Part shown: in pieces, positions 54,801 through 62,938 of the stretch
How positions within the stretch are numbered: the stretch's first letter is position 1
Layout of the letters: each line of letters opens with the position of its first letter
DNA from: a virus
Strand: one strand, 5' to 3'
IMG/VR virus record: IMGVR_UViG_3300044997_000902
Coordinates: 1-64,000 of that record
DNA: 64,000 nt
Position numbers and translations under genes: made by a program
Notes under the pieces: generated by a model
The model's input: only the letters and a program-made list of their open reading frames with translations
Database searches by the model: none
What the model was told of the DNA's origin: nothing

Positions 54801-55811
54801 TTATAATCCATGCAATTTAATAAGGTCTTGCATATCTAATTTGCCACCCTTTTTAGATGCTTCTTTAGCTAAATTAATATCTGTAGATTTGTCTTCATTT
54901 TTAATACCCAAACGTTTAAGATCTTCTTCTGTAGCTCCTACAATAGACGAAGCGATGTTATCTTTTTGAGTTAATTTGCTATTCTTATTAAGAACATTTT
55001 CAACATTTTTGCTTCCTTCAAACCATTCTATTAGACCTTCTGGATCAGCCATTAGATATGATGGTGGTTTTGTTTTTGCATTGCTAATAATACTTTTAAA
55101 ATATTTGCCATAACTAAATAATTCTATTTGATAAAAACTTAACTCAACTAGCGGTTTTCCATAGAAAATATATGGATCATCATTGCTAAGATAAAATATA
55201 TTAGAGAAATATCCAGCTAAACTAATTCTTTTTAAATTTCTATCATTAAATTTATCATTAACTTCGTTATAACTTCTAATTAATAAAACTATATCTTTAT
55301 TGTCTAATTCATCATAATCTTCTTTTTTAAAGAATCTATTTTGAAGCTTTTCATCTTCAAATAAAGAAACATACATGTAGTATTCATTTATTTTTTTTGC
55401 AGCATATTCTTCTACAGTATATCCTATAAGATCTTTCTTTTCATATTTTAGAGCTTTTAATTCTGCATCATTTTTATCAATCTCGGTGTTAATTTGATCA
55501 ATTTGAGCTTTAAGAAATAGTTTACTTTTAGTCGTTTTTAAATTTGATATAAATTTATCTAATTCTATAATTTTTTTATTTTTATCTTCAGACCATAATC
55601 CTTCTTTTATTAAATATTCTTCTTGTTGTTTAGCTGTAGGCAAACCCATGCTTTTCGCTTTTTCAAAAAATTGCTCATGATATATATCAATATCAGCAGA
55701 ATCTTGATTATTTATATGCTTAAAAAATAAAGTCCCAATACCTTCGATATTCTTTTTAGAATATCCTTTGATTATTTCAGAAAAAATAATCTTTAGGTTT
55801 GGATCTATCAT
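54801..55811 (-). CDS. tail assembly/chaperone-region protein
   Basis: A 336-residue charged, largely helical protein (KQQEEYLIKEGLWSEDKNKK; a coiled-coil-like block around residues 85-130 with IDQINTEIDKNDAELKALKY). It lies directly before the tape-measure gene, where many tailed phages encode the tail assembly chaperones that bind the tape measure. Its start overlaps the upstream gene's stop (ATGA). I do not recognise the family, and no frameshift signal is visible. Role by position. Confidence 0.55.
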   Translation of the reverse strand: MIDPNLKIIFSEIIKGYSKKNIEGIGTLFFKHINNQDSADIDIYHEQFFEKAKSMGLPTAKQQEEYLIKEGLWSEDKNKKIIELDKFISNLKTTKSKLFLKAQIDQINTEIDKNDAELKALKYEKKDLIGYTVEEYAAKKINEYYMYVSLFEDEKLQNRFFKKEDYDELDNKDIVLLIRSYNEVNDKFNDRNLKRISLAGYFSNIFYLSNDDPYIFYGKPLVELSFYQIELFSYGKYFKSIISNAKTKPPSYLMADPEGLIEWFEGSKNVENVLNKNSKLTQKDNIASSIVGATEEDLKRLGIKNEDKSTDINLAKEASKKGGKLDMQDLIKLHGL

Positions 55812-56605
55812 TCATTCTTATCTGTAATCTTTATTTCGCCTTTTGATTCTACTAGAGGTTCATCTACTTCTAACGTAGCTGCAGCAAGTTTTTCAAATTC
55901 TTCTTGAGAAGATGCGCGACCCACGTACCAAAAGCTTACGAAATAAGCTAATTTACGACATACAAGATTTTCAAAATCCGTTCCATTTTCTTCGATATTA
56001 TCGTAAACTTTAATCTTTGAATAATAATCTCCTTCTCCAAAAAAAGGATATTCTCTTCCCTTTTCATCAAAAGCATAAGCTAATTGTAGTACCCACCATA
56101 AGATGGTTTTGTTTCTTGCTCTATTTTCTGCTGTTTGATCGAAAAGACTTGCTTGAGCTGTTTCAAAGTCTTGAATTTGAGTCCTTAACTCAGTTAATTC
56201 TCCTACGACTTCTTTATATCTTATTTTTTCTTGTTCTGTTCTTTCAGATTCGTCTTTAATGCTAAGCTTTTGAAATTCATTTTGTCTTTCAAATAAAGCT
56301 ACATAAAGTGTGGCGTATACATTTTTTTCTTCTTCGCTAAGTACTCCACCATCATTTGTAAACCTTTTAGATAGTAAAGCTCTAGTTAACAAGCCAGCTT
56401 TAATTCCTTCTGATAAGCGAACTCCATAAAATAATTCTGCTTCATCAAAAAGCGCGCGTGTTGGTTTACGAAGAAAAACCTTAACTTGCTCTTTCTTTTT
56501 AACCTTTTTAGTAGTTTTTACTTCTTCACCTTTTTCATTTTTAGAAGTCTCAATTTCTTCAATCTCAACTTCTTTTGGTACCATAAATTCAAATAGCTTT
56601 TTCAT
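55808..56605 (-). CDS. putative tail assembly chaperone
   Basis: A 265-residue protein with a Lys/Glu-rich N-terminus, then FLRKPTRALFDEAELFYGVR and helices consistent with a phage tail-assembly chaperone. The C-terminal part contains FENLVCRKLAYFVSFWYVGR and an acidic tail. I chose the ATG at 56605, preceded by GAAAGGAATAAGGAAT; an in-frame TTG at 56623 lacks an SD. It overlaps the following gene by 4 bases. Located between the major tail protein and the tape-measure gene, the classical chaperone position. Confidence 0.6.
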   Translation of the reverse strand: MKKLFEFMVPKEVEIEEIETSKNEKGEEVKTTKKVKKKEQVKVFLRKPTRALFDEAELFYGVRLSEGIKAGLLTRALLSKRFTNDGGVLSEEEKNVYATLYVALFERQNEFQKLSIKDESERTEQEKIRYKEVVGELTELRTQIQDFETAQASLFDQTAENRARNKTILWWVLQLAYAFDEKGREYPFFGEGDYYSKIKVYDNIEENGTDFENLVCRKLAYFVSFWYVGRASSQEEFEKLAAATLEVDEPLVESKGEIKITDKNE

Positions 56606-56864
56606 ATTCCTTATTCCTTTCAATTGATTCTATATATTTTTTTATTTTTTTAAATTGCACTCTGCCTCCTAGCAAAGATATAAATTTATTTTGTTTATCC
56701 TTATGCCATCTATCATAATTTTTACTTAAAAAATTTGGATTTGTTACAACTTCAAATGTAGGTTTTAATACTCCATATTCTTTAAGAGATCTTTGAATAG
56801 TTTGTAATTCAAGATTATTACGAATAACAGCTTCTTCTGAATATTTAAAAATCATTTTTTTCAT
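56589..56864 (-). CDS. hypothetical protein in the tail operon
   Basis: A 91-residue basic, helical protein (SEEAVIRNNLELQTIQRSLK; HKDKQNKFISLLGGRVQFKK). Its last 17 bases overlap the chaperone gene, and its first bases overlap the gene upstream by 4 (ATGA). Unrecognised; expressed with the tail genes. Confidence 0.65.
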   Translation of the reverse strand: MKKMIFKYSEEAVIRNNLELQTIQRSLKEYGVLKPTFEVVTNPNFLSKNYDRWHKDKQNKFISLLGGRVQFKKIKKYIESIERNKEYEKAI

Positions 56865-57091
56865 TTTAAATTAAAATCAAATTTTTCTAATTCTTCTTCT
56901 ATTTCACGAATCGTATCGTTTCCGTGATCGAGTATTCTTTTACGATATTTTTGATATGATTCATTATCCATATTATATTGAGAATTTACAGCATCTTCAA
57001 GAATAAATAAACAATGTTTATATAAATTTGTTATTTTTCTACGAAATTGGAATAGCACGTATTCCCTTAATTTTGGGTCACCTTTTTCCAT
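56861..57091 (-). CDS. hypothetical protein in the tail operon
   Basis: A 76-residue, highly charged helical protein (LREYVLFQFRRKITNLYKHC; IREIEEELEKFDFNLK). First gene after the terminator of the major tail gene, with its own AGTGTAAT element 27 bases upstream. It may act in tail assembly. Family unknown. Confidence 0.65.
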   Translation of the reverse strand: MEKGDPKLREYVLFQFRRKITNLYKHCLFILEDAVNSQYNMDNESYQKYRKRILDHGNDTIREIEEELEKFDFNLK

Positions 57092-57117
57092 AATATTTAC
57101 CTTTTTCCTTACCTTAT

Positions 57118-57125
57118 ATTACACT
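57118..57125 (-). promoter_or_regulatory. AGTGTAAT late element
   Basis: Minus-strand AGTGTAATATAAGGTAAAAAGG before the ATG at 57091. It begins right at the end of the T-run of the preceding terminator, so transcription could restart here. Confidence 0.5.
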
Positions 57126-57162
57126 AAAAAAATACCCCGCCAAGTTACCTTGACGGGGTATT
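57125..57162 (-). terminator. strong intrinsic terminator after the major tail gene
   Basis: On the minus strand AATACCCCGTCAAG, a short loop GTAA, then CTTGGCGGGGTATT form a GC-rich stem with a single T-G wobble, followed by a seven-T run. It allows high output of the major tail protein with less of the downstream tail genes. Confidence 0.88.
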
Positions 57163-57189
57163 AAGTCTAATTATTTATCTATCTATATA

Positions 57190-58293
57190 TTAATCTTTAA
57201 CTCCGCTCATGAACAATCCACGATCATTTTGATTTGGACCGCCAATTTGAGAAGAGAATGTTAATGTTACCAATTTGTTATCACCGATAGAACTGCTAAA
57301 TTCTTGACTATCAAGTTTAGCTCGTTTAAGAGTGTATTTTGCTGCAACTGTAGAATCAGTTGGATTCTTGAGGGAAACACTCAAATCGTAATTCTTATCT
57401 GATGTAACGATATCTGATAGATTTCCTGTAGTTAAATCACCAAGTAATGCGTCAACAGATAATATTACGGTTACTGGGAATGTGATTTCGCGAGCAAATG
57501 CGAATTTGCTGCCTAACTTCTGGAGGGGTTCACGAGCAAGATCAAAGCTTAATGTATAGCTTTGAATCTTGGCGTCGCTAATTTTTGCACCACCGTCATC
57601 ATCAGTTGCAAATGCTCCTAGATCAAGAGTAATATCTCCTGGACGAAGAGCACTAACGCTATCAGCACCAATTGAACTTACAACGGTTGGTAAAGCATAT
57701 TTAACGCCAGTAATCTTAGAACCATCTGTTGGGTTAACTGCTGGAACATGATTGCCCGTAGTTCCTGCGTCAAAAGCCATATTAAGAGCTTCTATATTAA
57801 CTGTGACTGTTGGGAAATTACCAACAGAACCTTCTGTAGAATAAGAACTAATAAATCCGTTGCCAATACCGATAACGCTTTGATTAGCTGCGCCAGTAGC
57901 AACTCCTAGAGCATCTACGCCTTCACTTACTGTACGAATAAAATAATTTCTTTCGTCTTGAGTTTTGTTTAAGATACCAGAAATACAAGAAGAAGTGCCA
58001 TCTAGCGGAGCGAAACCAAGTTCCTCTTCGTTTGCTAAACTATTTAGTAGGTAACTAAAATCAAGAGAAACTGTTGGGGATTCTAGGATCACTCGATCAA
58101 TAGCTGCTAGCTCACCAAATTGATTAACGTCTTGACGAGCAATATTAAAACTATAATTAGCGCTTTGAACACGATGTAATTGTTTAACTAAATTGCCACT
58201 CAAATTTTCTTGATCTGTAAAATGATTGCCCGTTGCTGGACTTGGTCCTGCATAAAGGGCTTCAGATTGATAAATGATTCTATTTCTTGCCAT
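57190..58293 (-). CDS. major tail (tube) protein
   Basis: A 367-residue protein that is the likely tube subunit. It is encoded alone between a late element and a strong terminator, as expected for the most abundant tail protein. The start MARNRIIYQSEALYAGPSPA is followed by the tube-type pattern VQSANYSFNIARQDVNQFGE and SLDFSYLLNSLANEEELGF, shared with three smaller proteins of the fibre operon. Its base composition is richer in G and C than its neighbours, fitting high expression. It could instead be a major capsid protein, but position among connector and tail genes favours tail. SD AGGAG precedes the ATG. Confidence 0.7.
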   Translation of the reverse strand: MARNRIIYQSEALYAGPSPATGNHFTDQENLSGNLVKQLHRVQSANYSFNIARQDVNQFGELAAIDRVILESPTVSLDFSYLLNSLANEEELGFAPLDGTSSCISGILNKTQDERNYFIRTVSEGVDALGVATGAANQSVIGIGNGFISSYSTEGSVGNFPTVTVNIEALNMAFDAGTTGNHVPAVNPTDGSKITGVKYALPTVVSSIGADSVSALRPGDITLDLGAFATDDDGGAKISDAKIQSYTLSFDLAREPLQKLGSKFAFAREITFPVTVILSVDALLGDLTTGNLSDIVTSDKNYDLSVSLKNPTDSTVAAKYTLKRAKLDSQEFSSSIGDNKLVTLTFSSQIGGPNQNDRGLFMSGVKD

Positions 58294-58319
58294 ATTAAAA
58301 TTCTCCTATATCTACTTTA

Positions 58320-58327
58320 ATTACACT
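58320..58327 (-). promoter_or_regulatory. AGTGTAAT late element
   Basis: Minus-strand AAGTGTAATTAAAGTAGATATAGGAG, with the SD 9-10 bases before the ATG at 58293. It lies in the 64-base gap upstream of the major tail gene, which is otherwise A/T-rich. Confidence 0.5.
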
Positions 58328-58357
58328 TATTTTTTGATATTTATACTTATTTTTTAT

Positions 58358-59209
58358 TTATGATCTTGGGTATCTATATATTTCAAGCTCAAAATCAATA
58401 AAAGATGATATTGCATCTGGGTTAAGATCTTGATATTGACTTCTATTAGCCACATTTTTGCTAATATATATATTTTTTATATATACGCTATTAGAGCTAC
58501 CAGCTCTGCCTGTGGTTAAAAGATCATAATTATAGCCAGATTTTAAGCCATTTAAGCTATTAAAGGGCATTTCATTTGGCTGAATAAGAGGGATATATGT
58601 ACGGACCACATCTTTAAATATGCTAGTTACTGCATCCATACTAAATATAGAGTCTGATATTACTATAGCTCTTACATTAATGTTGGTGCTATCTAAACCA
58701 CCAAAAGCAAGGGGCTCATTGTTGCCACCATTATTTTTAAGATATATTGCAGGATAAGTTTGGGCATTAATTGGTAATCCTGTGGGGCTTTCTATAGTTT
58801 TTGGATTTAAATTAAATTTAGTTTCAAATAAAATCTTTTCTTCATTTTCATTAGTAAGATATACGCCATAGTCTTTAACAGCATATGCTCCACTTATTGT
58901 ATGAGATGATTGATCGCTATCAAAATATAATTGTCCTTGATCTGCATTTATAGCCACAAGACCACTTTGACCAGTAGTAATAAATGTATTATTAATATAA
59001 ACTCCACTTATAATATTAGATTCAATTATAGATTCATCTCTTACTAGATTTCTAAATGGTGCACCATAAGTATAATAACCATTATATATATTTGTAATAG
59101 GATAAAAATTACTGACATGATTAGAAAATGCTTCACCTTTTTTGACCAATGTATGATCAAACCAAAGAATCATGCTGCTCATTAAAACATTTTCAAATTG
59201 TGGTTTCAT
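58358..59209 (-). CDS. virion protein of the neck/tail-terminator region
   Basis: A 283-residue beta-rich protein. It starts MKPQFENVLMSSMILWFDHT and ends FIDFELEIYRYPRS; segments such as GVYINNTFITTGQSGLVAIN suggest a fold exposed on the virion. It occupies the place where siphoviruses encode the tail terminator or completion protein, just before the major tail gene. It overlaps the preceding gene by 4 bases. No diagnostic motif; role by position. Confidence 0.5.
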   Translation of the reverse strand: MKPQFENVLMSSMILWFDHTLVKKGEAFSNHVSNFYPITNIYNGYYTYGAPFRNLVRDESIIESNIISGVYINNTFITTGQSGLVAINADQGQLYFDSDQSSHTISGAYAVKDYGVYLTNENEEKILFETKFNLNPKTIESPTGLPINAQTYPAIYLKNNGGNNEPLAFGGLDSTNINVRAIVISDSIFSMDAVTSIFKDVVRTYIPLIQPNEMPFNSLNGLKSGYNYDLLTTGRAGSSNSVYIKNIYISKNVANRSQYQDLNPDAISSFIDFELEIYRYPRS

Positions 59210-59823
59210 ACATTAAACTTAGCGTTAACCTTTGAATAAAATTTCTTTAAAATAGTTGACATATATGATGTTGGCTTAAATGAGCCAGGTCTAATTTCAG
59301 ATTCTGTTTGAAGCCCTGTTCCAGAACGACTTCCTTTAAGATATTTTTTAAATATATAATAGCTAAAACCAGATATACCTTTTTCTATACCTCTAACCCA
59401 ACTACGACCTCCTTCAAATGGCATAGGCGTAACAGATTCTATCTCATTTAATGTTGGCCCAGATATTGGAAAACTTATTTTTAAATCTTTGCCAGTAGCA
59501 GTAATAGTTGGCTTATTGTCTACTCTAACATCATTAGCAAGAATATCTTTTATGATTTCAGTTGGATTACTCCCATCATTAAAACCAATATAACTAAAAA
59601 GATTGCCTTCACCGCCAAGAGTATTAGAAATATTGGAAGCTTCTGGCCCCGCCTCAATTTCTTTGGTAACAGGATGATTTTCAAATTCATTTATCATTTG
59701 CTGCTTATTTTTCTCTACATATTCTTCAACAAGATCTTTTACTTGTTCACGAATAATCTTAACTACTCTTGGATTATTTGAGATTGATTTAGACAATTGG
59801 TTTTTATTTAATTTTAATCTCAT
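59206..59823 (-). CDS. putative neck / tail completion protein
   Basis: A 205-residue protein. A helical N-terminus (KIIREQVKDLVEEYVEKNKQ) is followed by a beta-rich part and SWVRGIEKGISGFSYYIFKK. The layout resembles HK97 gp10-like tail completion proteins. It shares one base with the preceding gene and overlaps the next by 4 bases. Inferred from order and secondary-structure pattern. Confidence 0.45.
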   Translation of the reverse strand: MRLKLNKNQLSKSISNNPRVVKIIREQVKDLVEEYVEKNKQQMINEFENHPVTKEIEAGPEASNISNTLGGEGNLFSYIGFNDGSNPTEIIKDILANDVRVDNKPTITATGKDLKISFPISGPTLNEIESVTPMPFEGGRSWVRGIEKGISGFSYYIFKKYLKGSRSGTGLQTESEIRPGSFKPTSYMSTILKKFYSKVNAKFNV

Positions 59824-60266
59824 TATGATGCAGCCTCTAAAAAAAATACAAAATATTCAGAAGTAAGAAAACGCTTCATTGTATCATCTGTAACAACATT
59901 AAATGGTTTATTATCAATAACTATTCTCTCTGTTTTGCCATTTTGCATTATAAAATCTCTGGCTTCTCTTTGGACTCTAATCTTAACAATCCCTTTACTA
60001 ACTCTGCTTTTTAATTCTGGCAATAATTCAAGTTCTTGTTTTGGATTATATTTTACTTTAGCATCAAAAGTTCCGCTAACTGGAATATAAGTAATATTTG
60101 TTTTAATTGCAGCTTCACCATATCCAGGAAGGCTATTTGTAGAGACTTGATTAATTATCTTTTTAGGTTCTTTGTATACTACTATTGGTCTAGAGAAAGT
60201 GTCAAAAAGATCACCCATTACTCCTGTGGCATTTGTTATCTCTATATCTGAAAGAAGACTTGGCAT
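59823..60266 (-). CDS. putative head-closure (stopper) protein
   Basis: A 147-residue, beta-rich protein (YIPVSGTFDAKVKYNPKQEL; IVKIRVQREARDFIMQNGKT; RIVIDNKPFNVVTDD) with the size and strand pattern of small head-tail stopper proteins. It lies between the adaptor-like gene (one-base overlap) and the completion-like gene. The family is not certain. Confidence 0.45.
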   Translation of the reverse strand: MPSLLSDIEITNATGVMGDLFDTFSRPIVVYKEPKKIINQVSTNSLPGYGEAAIKTNITYIPVSGTFDAKVKYNPKQELELLPELKSRVSKGIVKIRVQREARDFIMQNGKTERIVIDNKPFNVVTDDTMKRFLTSEYFVFFLEAAS

Positions 60267-60778
60267 TAGATTGACCTATTATAAGTATTAACAGATTGAT
60301 CTCCTCCGGTTGATAATCCAGGAATTGTGTCGTCTCCTGCAACTTGCAAAGGAGTAATTTCATTTGTTGAATAGGCTTTAAGCATATCAGATAGTTCAAG
60401 CATTTCTTGCTTTTTAATACTAGCAAAAGTTTTGCTAAGTTCATTTTTATTTACTTTTGTTACAGAACTGCCTTCATCTGAAATACTAACAACACTATCA
60501 AGATTTACGCTCACAAGAGTTTTTCTTAATTGGCGATCATAATAATGTATTGTATATAATTTCTTAAAAATAACTTTTTCATTTATATTAAATGGATCTG
60601 TTGATGTATCTTCAACTTCAAGAGAAGATTGATTAATAGTATAAGGTTTATTTAAAAGCACATTTAATGAACCAATATTGGTTCTTAGCCAAAAAGCTAT
60701 AGAAGGAACGCTTATATCATCTGGCTCGCCAAGTTCATGAAAAAGCTCATCTGCTATATCAACAATTTTAGTAGTCAT
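60266..60778 (-). CDS. putative head-tail adaptor protein
   Basis: A 170-residue protein with the helical pattern of gp6-like connector adaptors (VDIADELFHELGEPDDISVP; SIAFWLRTNIGSLNVLL; IHYYDRQLRKTLVSVN). These would sit below the portal. First gene of the minus-strand connector-to-tape-measure series. Its ATG lies a few bases from a doubled AGTGTA element and has no SD. Portal, terminase and capsid genes are not in the window. Confidence 0.55.
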   Translation of the reverse strand: MTTKIVDIADELFHELGEPDDISVPSIAFWLRTNIGSLNVLLNKPYTINQSSLEVEDTSTDPFNINEKVIFKKLYTIHYYDRQLRKTLVSVNLDSVVSISDEGSSVTKVNKNELSKTFASIKKQEMLELSDMLKAYSTNEITPLQVAGDDTIPGLSTGGDQSVNTYNRSI

Positions 60779-60780
60779 AG

Positions 60781-60796
60781 TACACTAAATTACACT
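60781..60796 (-). promoter_or_regulatory. doubled AGTGTA late element
   Basis: Minus-strand AGTGTAATTTAGTGTA, two bases before the ATG at 60778. The spacing is much shorter than at the other late elements and would yield an almost leaderless mRNA. Confidence 0.4.
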
Positions 60797-60843
60797 ATTT
60801 TAGGAGTAATATTAATATAGGTTATGCTAAACTAAAATAATAC

Positions 60844-61467
60844 TTATTTTTCAGCCCTGCCAGGTTTATGTACCTTAATTTGTAGGCGTAAACTTTCTGC
60901 CACATTACTCTTTGTATTTAAATCAATGTTTAACTGCCGTGCACCTAACATACCGTCTTTTACCATATTTTGAAAAATACTTGTTATATCATAATCGGCG
61001 CTCAAGACCTCTAAATCTATCCCGTTTTGAATACCATGAAGACTATGACTTAATTTCTTTTTTCTAGTATTTTCGTTTAAAACTTGATCAAACATTCTAA
61101 AAGTATTTTCCGTTATAATTCGTACATGGGTAAAATCATTAAAAAAATTATCACACCGGTGATGAGGAGTCAATATAGTCCATACACACCCCGGTACACT
61201 AACACGGTACATTTCTTTTATAATCTCCAAAAATTTTTGAGGAGTTTGCCCCAGATGTTCGAGTATACTGTCAGCATTAATTTTAATGAAAAAACTATCC
61301 TTAAAGGGCCAAGGAGTTTGTTCAAAATTCAATACCTGATCGGGGTTACAGTCTTTCCAGATGTCCACATTCCAGTAGTCTAACAGCTTACGGTATCCAC
61401 ACCCCATGTTTAGTTGGTTGTGTTCAGGAACTAAAACAGTTGAGATATTTTCTTTCGTTTTCTTCAT
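60844..61467 (-). CDS. SAM-dependent methyltransferase (type 11-like)
   Basis: A 207-residue methyltransferase. LNMGCGYRKLLDYWNVDIWK holds motif I and the acidic residue of strand 2. ADSILEHLGQTPQKFLEIIK is the 'H(V/L)E' helix region, and REMYRVSVPGC-like EMYRVSVPGCVW is post-motif III. I chose the ATG at 61467, where similarity starts; a longer frame to 61653 has no conserved content and overlaps the GT25 gene deeply. It still overlaps that gene by 44 bases. Last gene of the GC-richer island. Likely acts on a glycan or small molecule. Confidence 0.7.
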   Translation of the reverse strand: MKKTKENISTVLVPEHNQLNMGCGYRKLLDYWNVDIWKDCNPDQVLNFEQTPWPFKDSFFIKINADSILEHLGQTPQKFLEIIKEMYRVSVPGCVWTILTPHHRCDNFFNDFTHVRIITENTFRMFDQVLNENTRKKKLSHSLHGIQNGIDLEVLSADYDITSIFQNMVKDGMLGARQLNIDLNTKSNVAESLRLQIKVHKPGRAEK

Positions 61468-62128
61468 GGTTGTTAAAGGTAGGGTGTTGAATGGTAGAAA
61501 CCGGACCCTCATCATATGCATATATGTCATCTTGTAGAATAGAAAAAATATCTCCCCGGATAAAAGCATCCAAAGAAGTGGTAATTCCGTATTTAATAAC
61601 CTGGGATAACATATTTTTTGCCACATACGGGTCAATGGCATAAGCATGGGCACAATACATAAACCGGTAATTAGGATTAAGTTGTCCGTAAATCATACGG
61701 GTATCATTTCTTTCCAATTGATATTTACATCCCAAATAAGCAATACAGTTATATGCTTTATGGGTCTTGTAGGGTTTAATAACGATTGCATCATGTTCCA
61801 GCACAATAATAGGTTTATCCAATTCAACACATTTCGCCCAAACCGATACATGACTTAAAAAGCATGCCACCTCCGAGGGAGTAAGCCATTGATTCATTTT
61901 TTTAATCCACTGTATCCAGGTTTGTTTTTTTAGATTATTAGGCACGACAATATGGTCGTTTTTCGTGCTAAAAGCATCATGAAAATAATAGGGTATGTTG
62001 TTTTGGTTACAAGATTCCGCACACCTTTGTGCGTATTTTTCAGATACCTTATTACCTTTTATGGTAATAATATGGGCTGAATCTATATCTTGATTAAATT
62101 TAAAATCTAAACTATTCACTATATCCAT
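61424..62128 (-). CDS. GT25-family glycosyltransferase
   Basis: A 234-residue enzyme resembling LPS-type GT25 galactosyltransferases. SAHIITIKGNKVSEKYAQRC is the N-terminal start, and LTPSEVACFLSHVSVWAKCV plus IIVLEHDAIV (the E-x-D metal motif) are the family core. HAYAIDPYVAKNML and later SLDAFI fit the second half. It overlaps the sulfotransferase gene by 10 bases, so it is translated from the same message. Its sequence is visibly richer in G and C than the phage core. It probably transfers a hexose to a host or virion glycan. Confidence 0.8.
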   Translation of the reverse strand: MDIVNSLDFKFNQDIDSAHIITIKGNKVSEKYAQRCAESCNQNNIPYYFHDAFSTKNDHIVVPNNLKKQTWIQWIKKMNQWLTPSEVACFLSHVSVWAKCVELDKPIIVLEHDAIVIKPYKTHKAYNCIAYLGCKYQLERNDTRMIYGQLNPNYRFMYCAHAYAIDPYVAKNMLSQVIKYGITTSLDAFIRGDIFSILQDDIYAYDEGPVSTIQHPTFNNHEENERKYLNCFSS

Positions 62129-62904
62129 GCATCCCAGAAGATTTCCCGGTTATACTGCTCGTATAAATCCAATCCGATATACTCCACACAGTTAGTCACA
62201 GTTCTATCCACCGACGGTTTTATTTTATGTAGATCGGGTAAACTGGTGGCCAGATCATTATAAGTCTCGGTTTGTTCTATCTTTTTAAAATTATGTTCAA
62301 ATTTAGGCAGTTGAAAAAAATCATATATTCTTTTCATTTGACTCTTGGGACTATTACAAAATCTATTGTAATCAACAAATAACATATTGTCTTTGTGACC
62401 TTGAATGCATGCATCCTTAATGCCTGCATGGGCCAGACCTAAAATACCAGCTGGTCCAGAGTAGTATAATGCCCGGGCAGCAATGGTCAATCCTCCGGTG
62501 TCTCCGGCAACCACTGAAAGGGGGTTATTCCTTTTAATCTTTTCAAAAGAAGTAATAATTTCCGCTGGGCTTCTTACCGGACACAACATTTTAATATCAT
62601 AAGGTAATAGTTTTTTAAGCAATCCAATCTGGGTAACCCACATTCTGTCTTTATCAAAAACTATTTCTTTACTAGAAGCATTATGATAATTATTTAAAAC
62701 AGCTTTCAATACATTTATTTTTGCATTTTCATCGGGAAATTCACGATTGGCTTCCATATTATTCCAATTGGCAATAATATTGGCAATCAACGAACTCAAG
62801 GAGCTCACCGCATATCCTTCTACCTGGGGGTTTTGTTTTAGCAGATTAATTATCATGGTACTCCCTGAACGAGGCAGACCGGCCACAAAATAAAGGGTCT
62901 TCAT
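62119..62904 (-). CDS. sulfotransferase (PAPS-dependent)
   Basis: Predicted to move sulfate from PAPS to a sugar or protein. Residues 9-18 (GLPRSGSTMI) form the 5'-phosphosulfate loop, and CPVRSPAEIITSFEKIKR corresponds to the 3'-phosphate site. LFVDYNRFCNSPKSQMKRIY and FFQLPKF match the C-terminal family block. It is 261 residues long. A leaderless-type promoter lies directly upstream. It heads a sulfotransferase-GT25-methyltransferase unit. Sulfotransferases of this kind occur in marine phages; the acceptor here is unknown. Confidence 0.85.
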   Translation of the reverse strand: MKTLYFVAGLPRSGSTMIINLLKQNPQVEGYAVSSLSSLIANIIANWNNMEANREFPDENAKINVLKAVLNNYHNASSKEIVFDKDRMWVTQIGLLKKLLPYDIKMLCPVRSPAEIITSFEKIKRNNPLSVVAGDTGGLTIAARALYYSGPAGILGLAHAGIKDACIQGHKDNMLFVDYNRFCNSPKSQMKRIYDFFQLPKFEHNFKKIEQTETYNDLATSLPDLHKIKPSVDRTVTNCVEYIGLDLYEQYNREIFWDAWI

Positions 62905-62910
62905 ATTATT

Positions 62911-62938
62911 ATTATAATATCTAGACCAAGGTTTTCAA
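62911..62938 (-). promoter_or_regulatory. sigma70-type promoter, predicted leaderless start
   Basis: Minus-strand TTGAAA (62933-62938), 16-base spacer, TATAAT (62911-62916), then 6 bases to the ATG at 62904. It overlaps the end of the TPR-GT9 gene. Confidence 0.65.

Noticed and set aside
55790-55830. Programmed frameshift between the two chaperone-region genes, as in lambda G/GT
   Set aside because: The junction is a simple ATGA stop/start overlap and I see no slippery heptamer, so coupled translation explains it.
57190-58293. Major capsid protein as the identity of this abundant-protein gene
   Set aside because: It lies after connector/completion-type genes and before chaperone and tape-measure genes, and shares its pattern with tail proteins; tail tube is the better fit.
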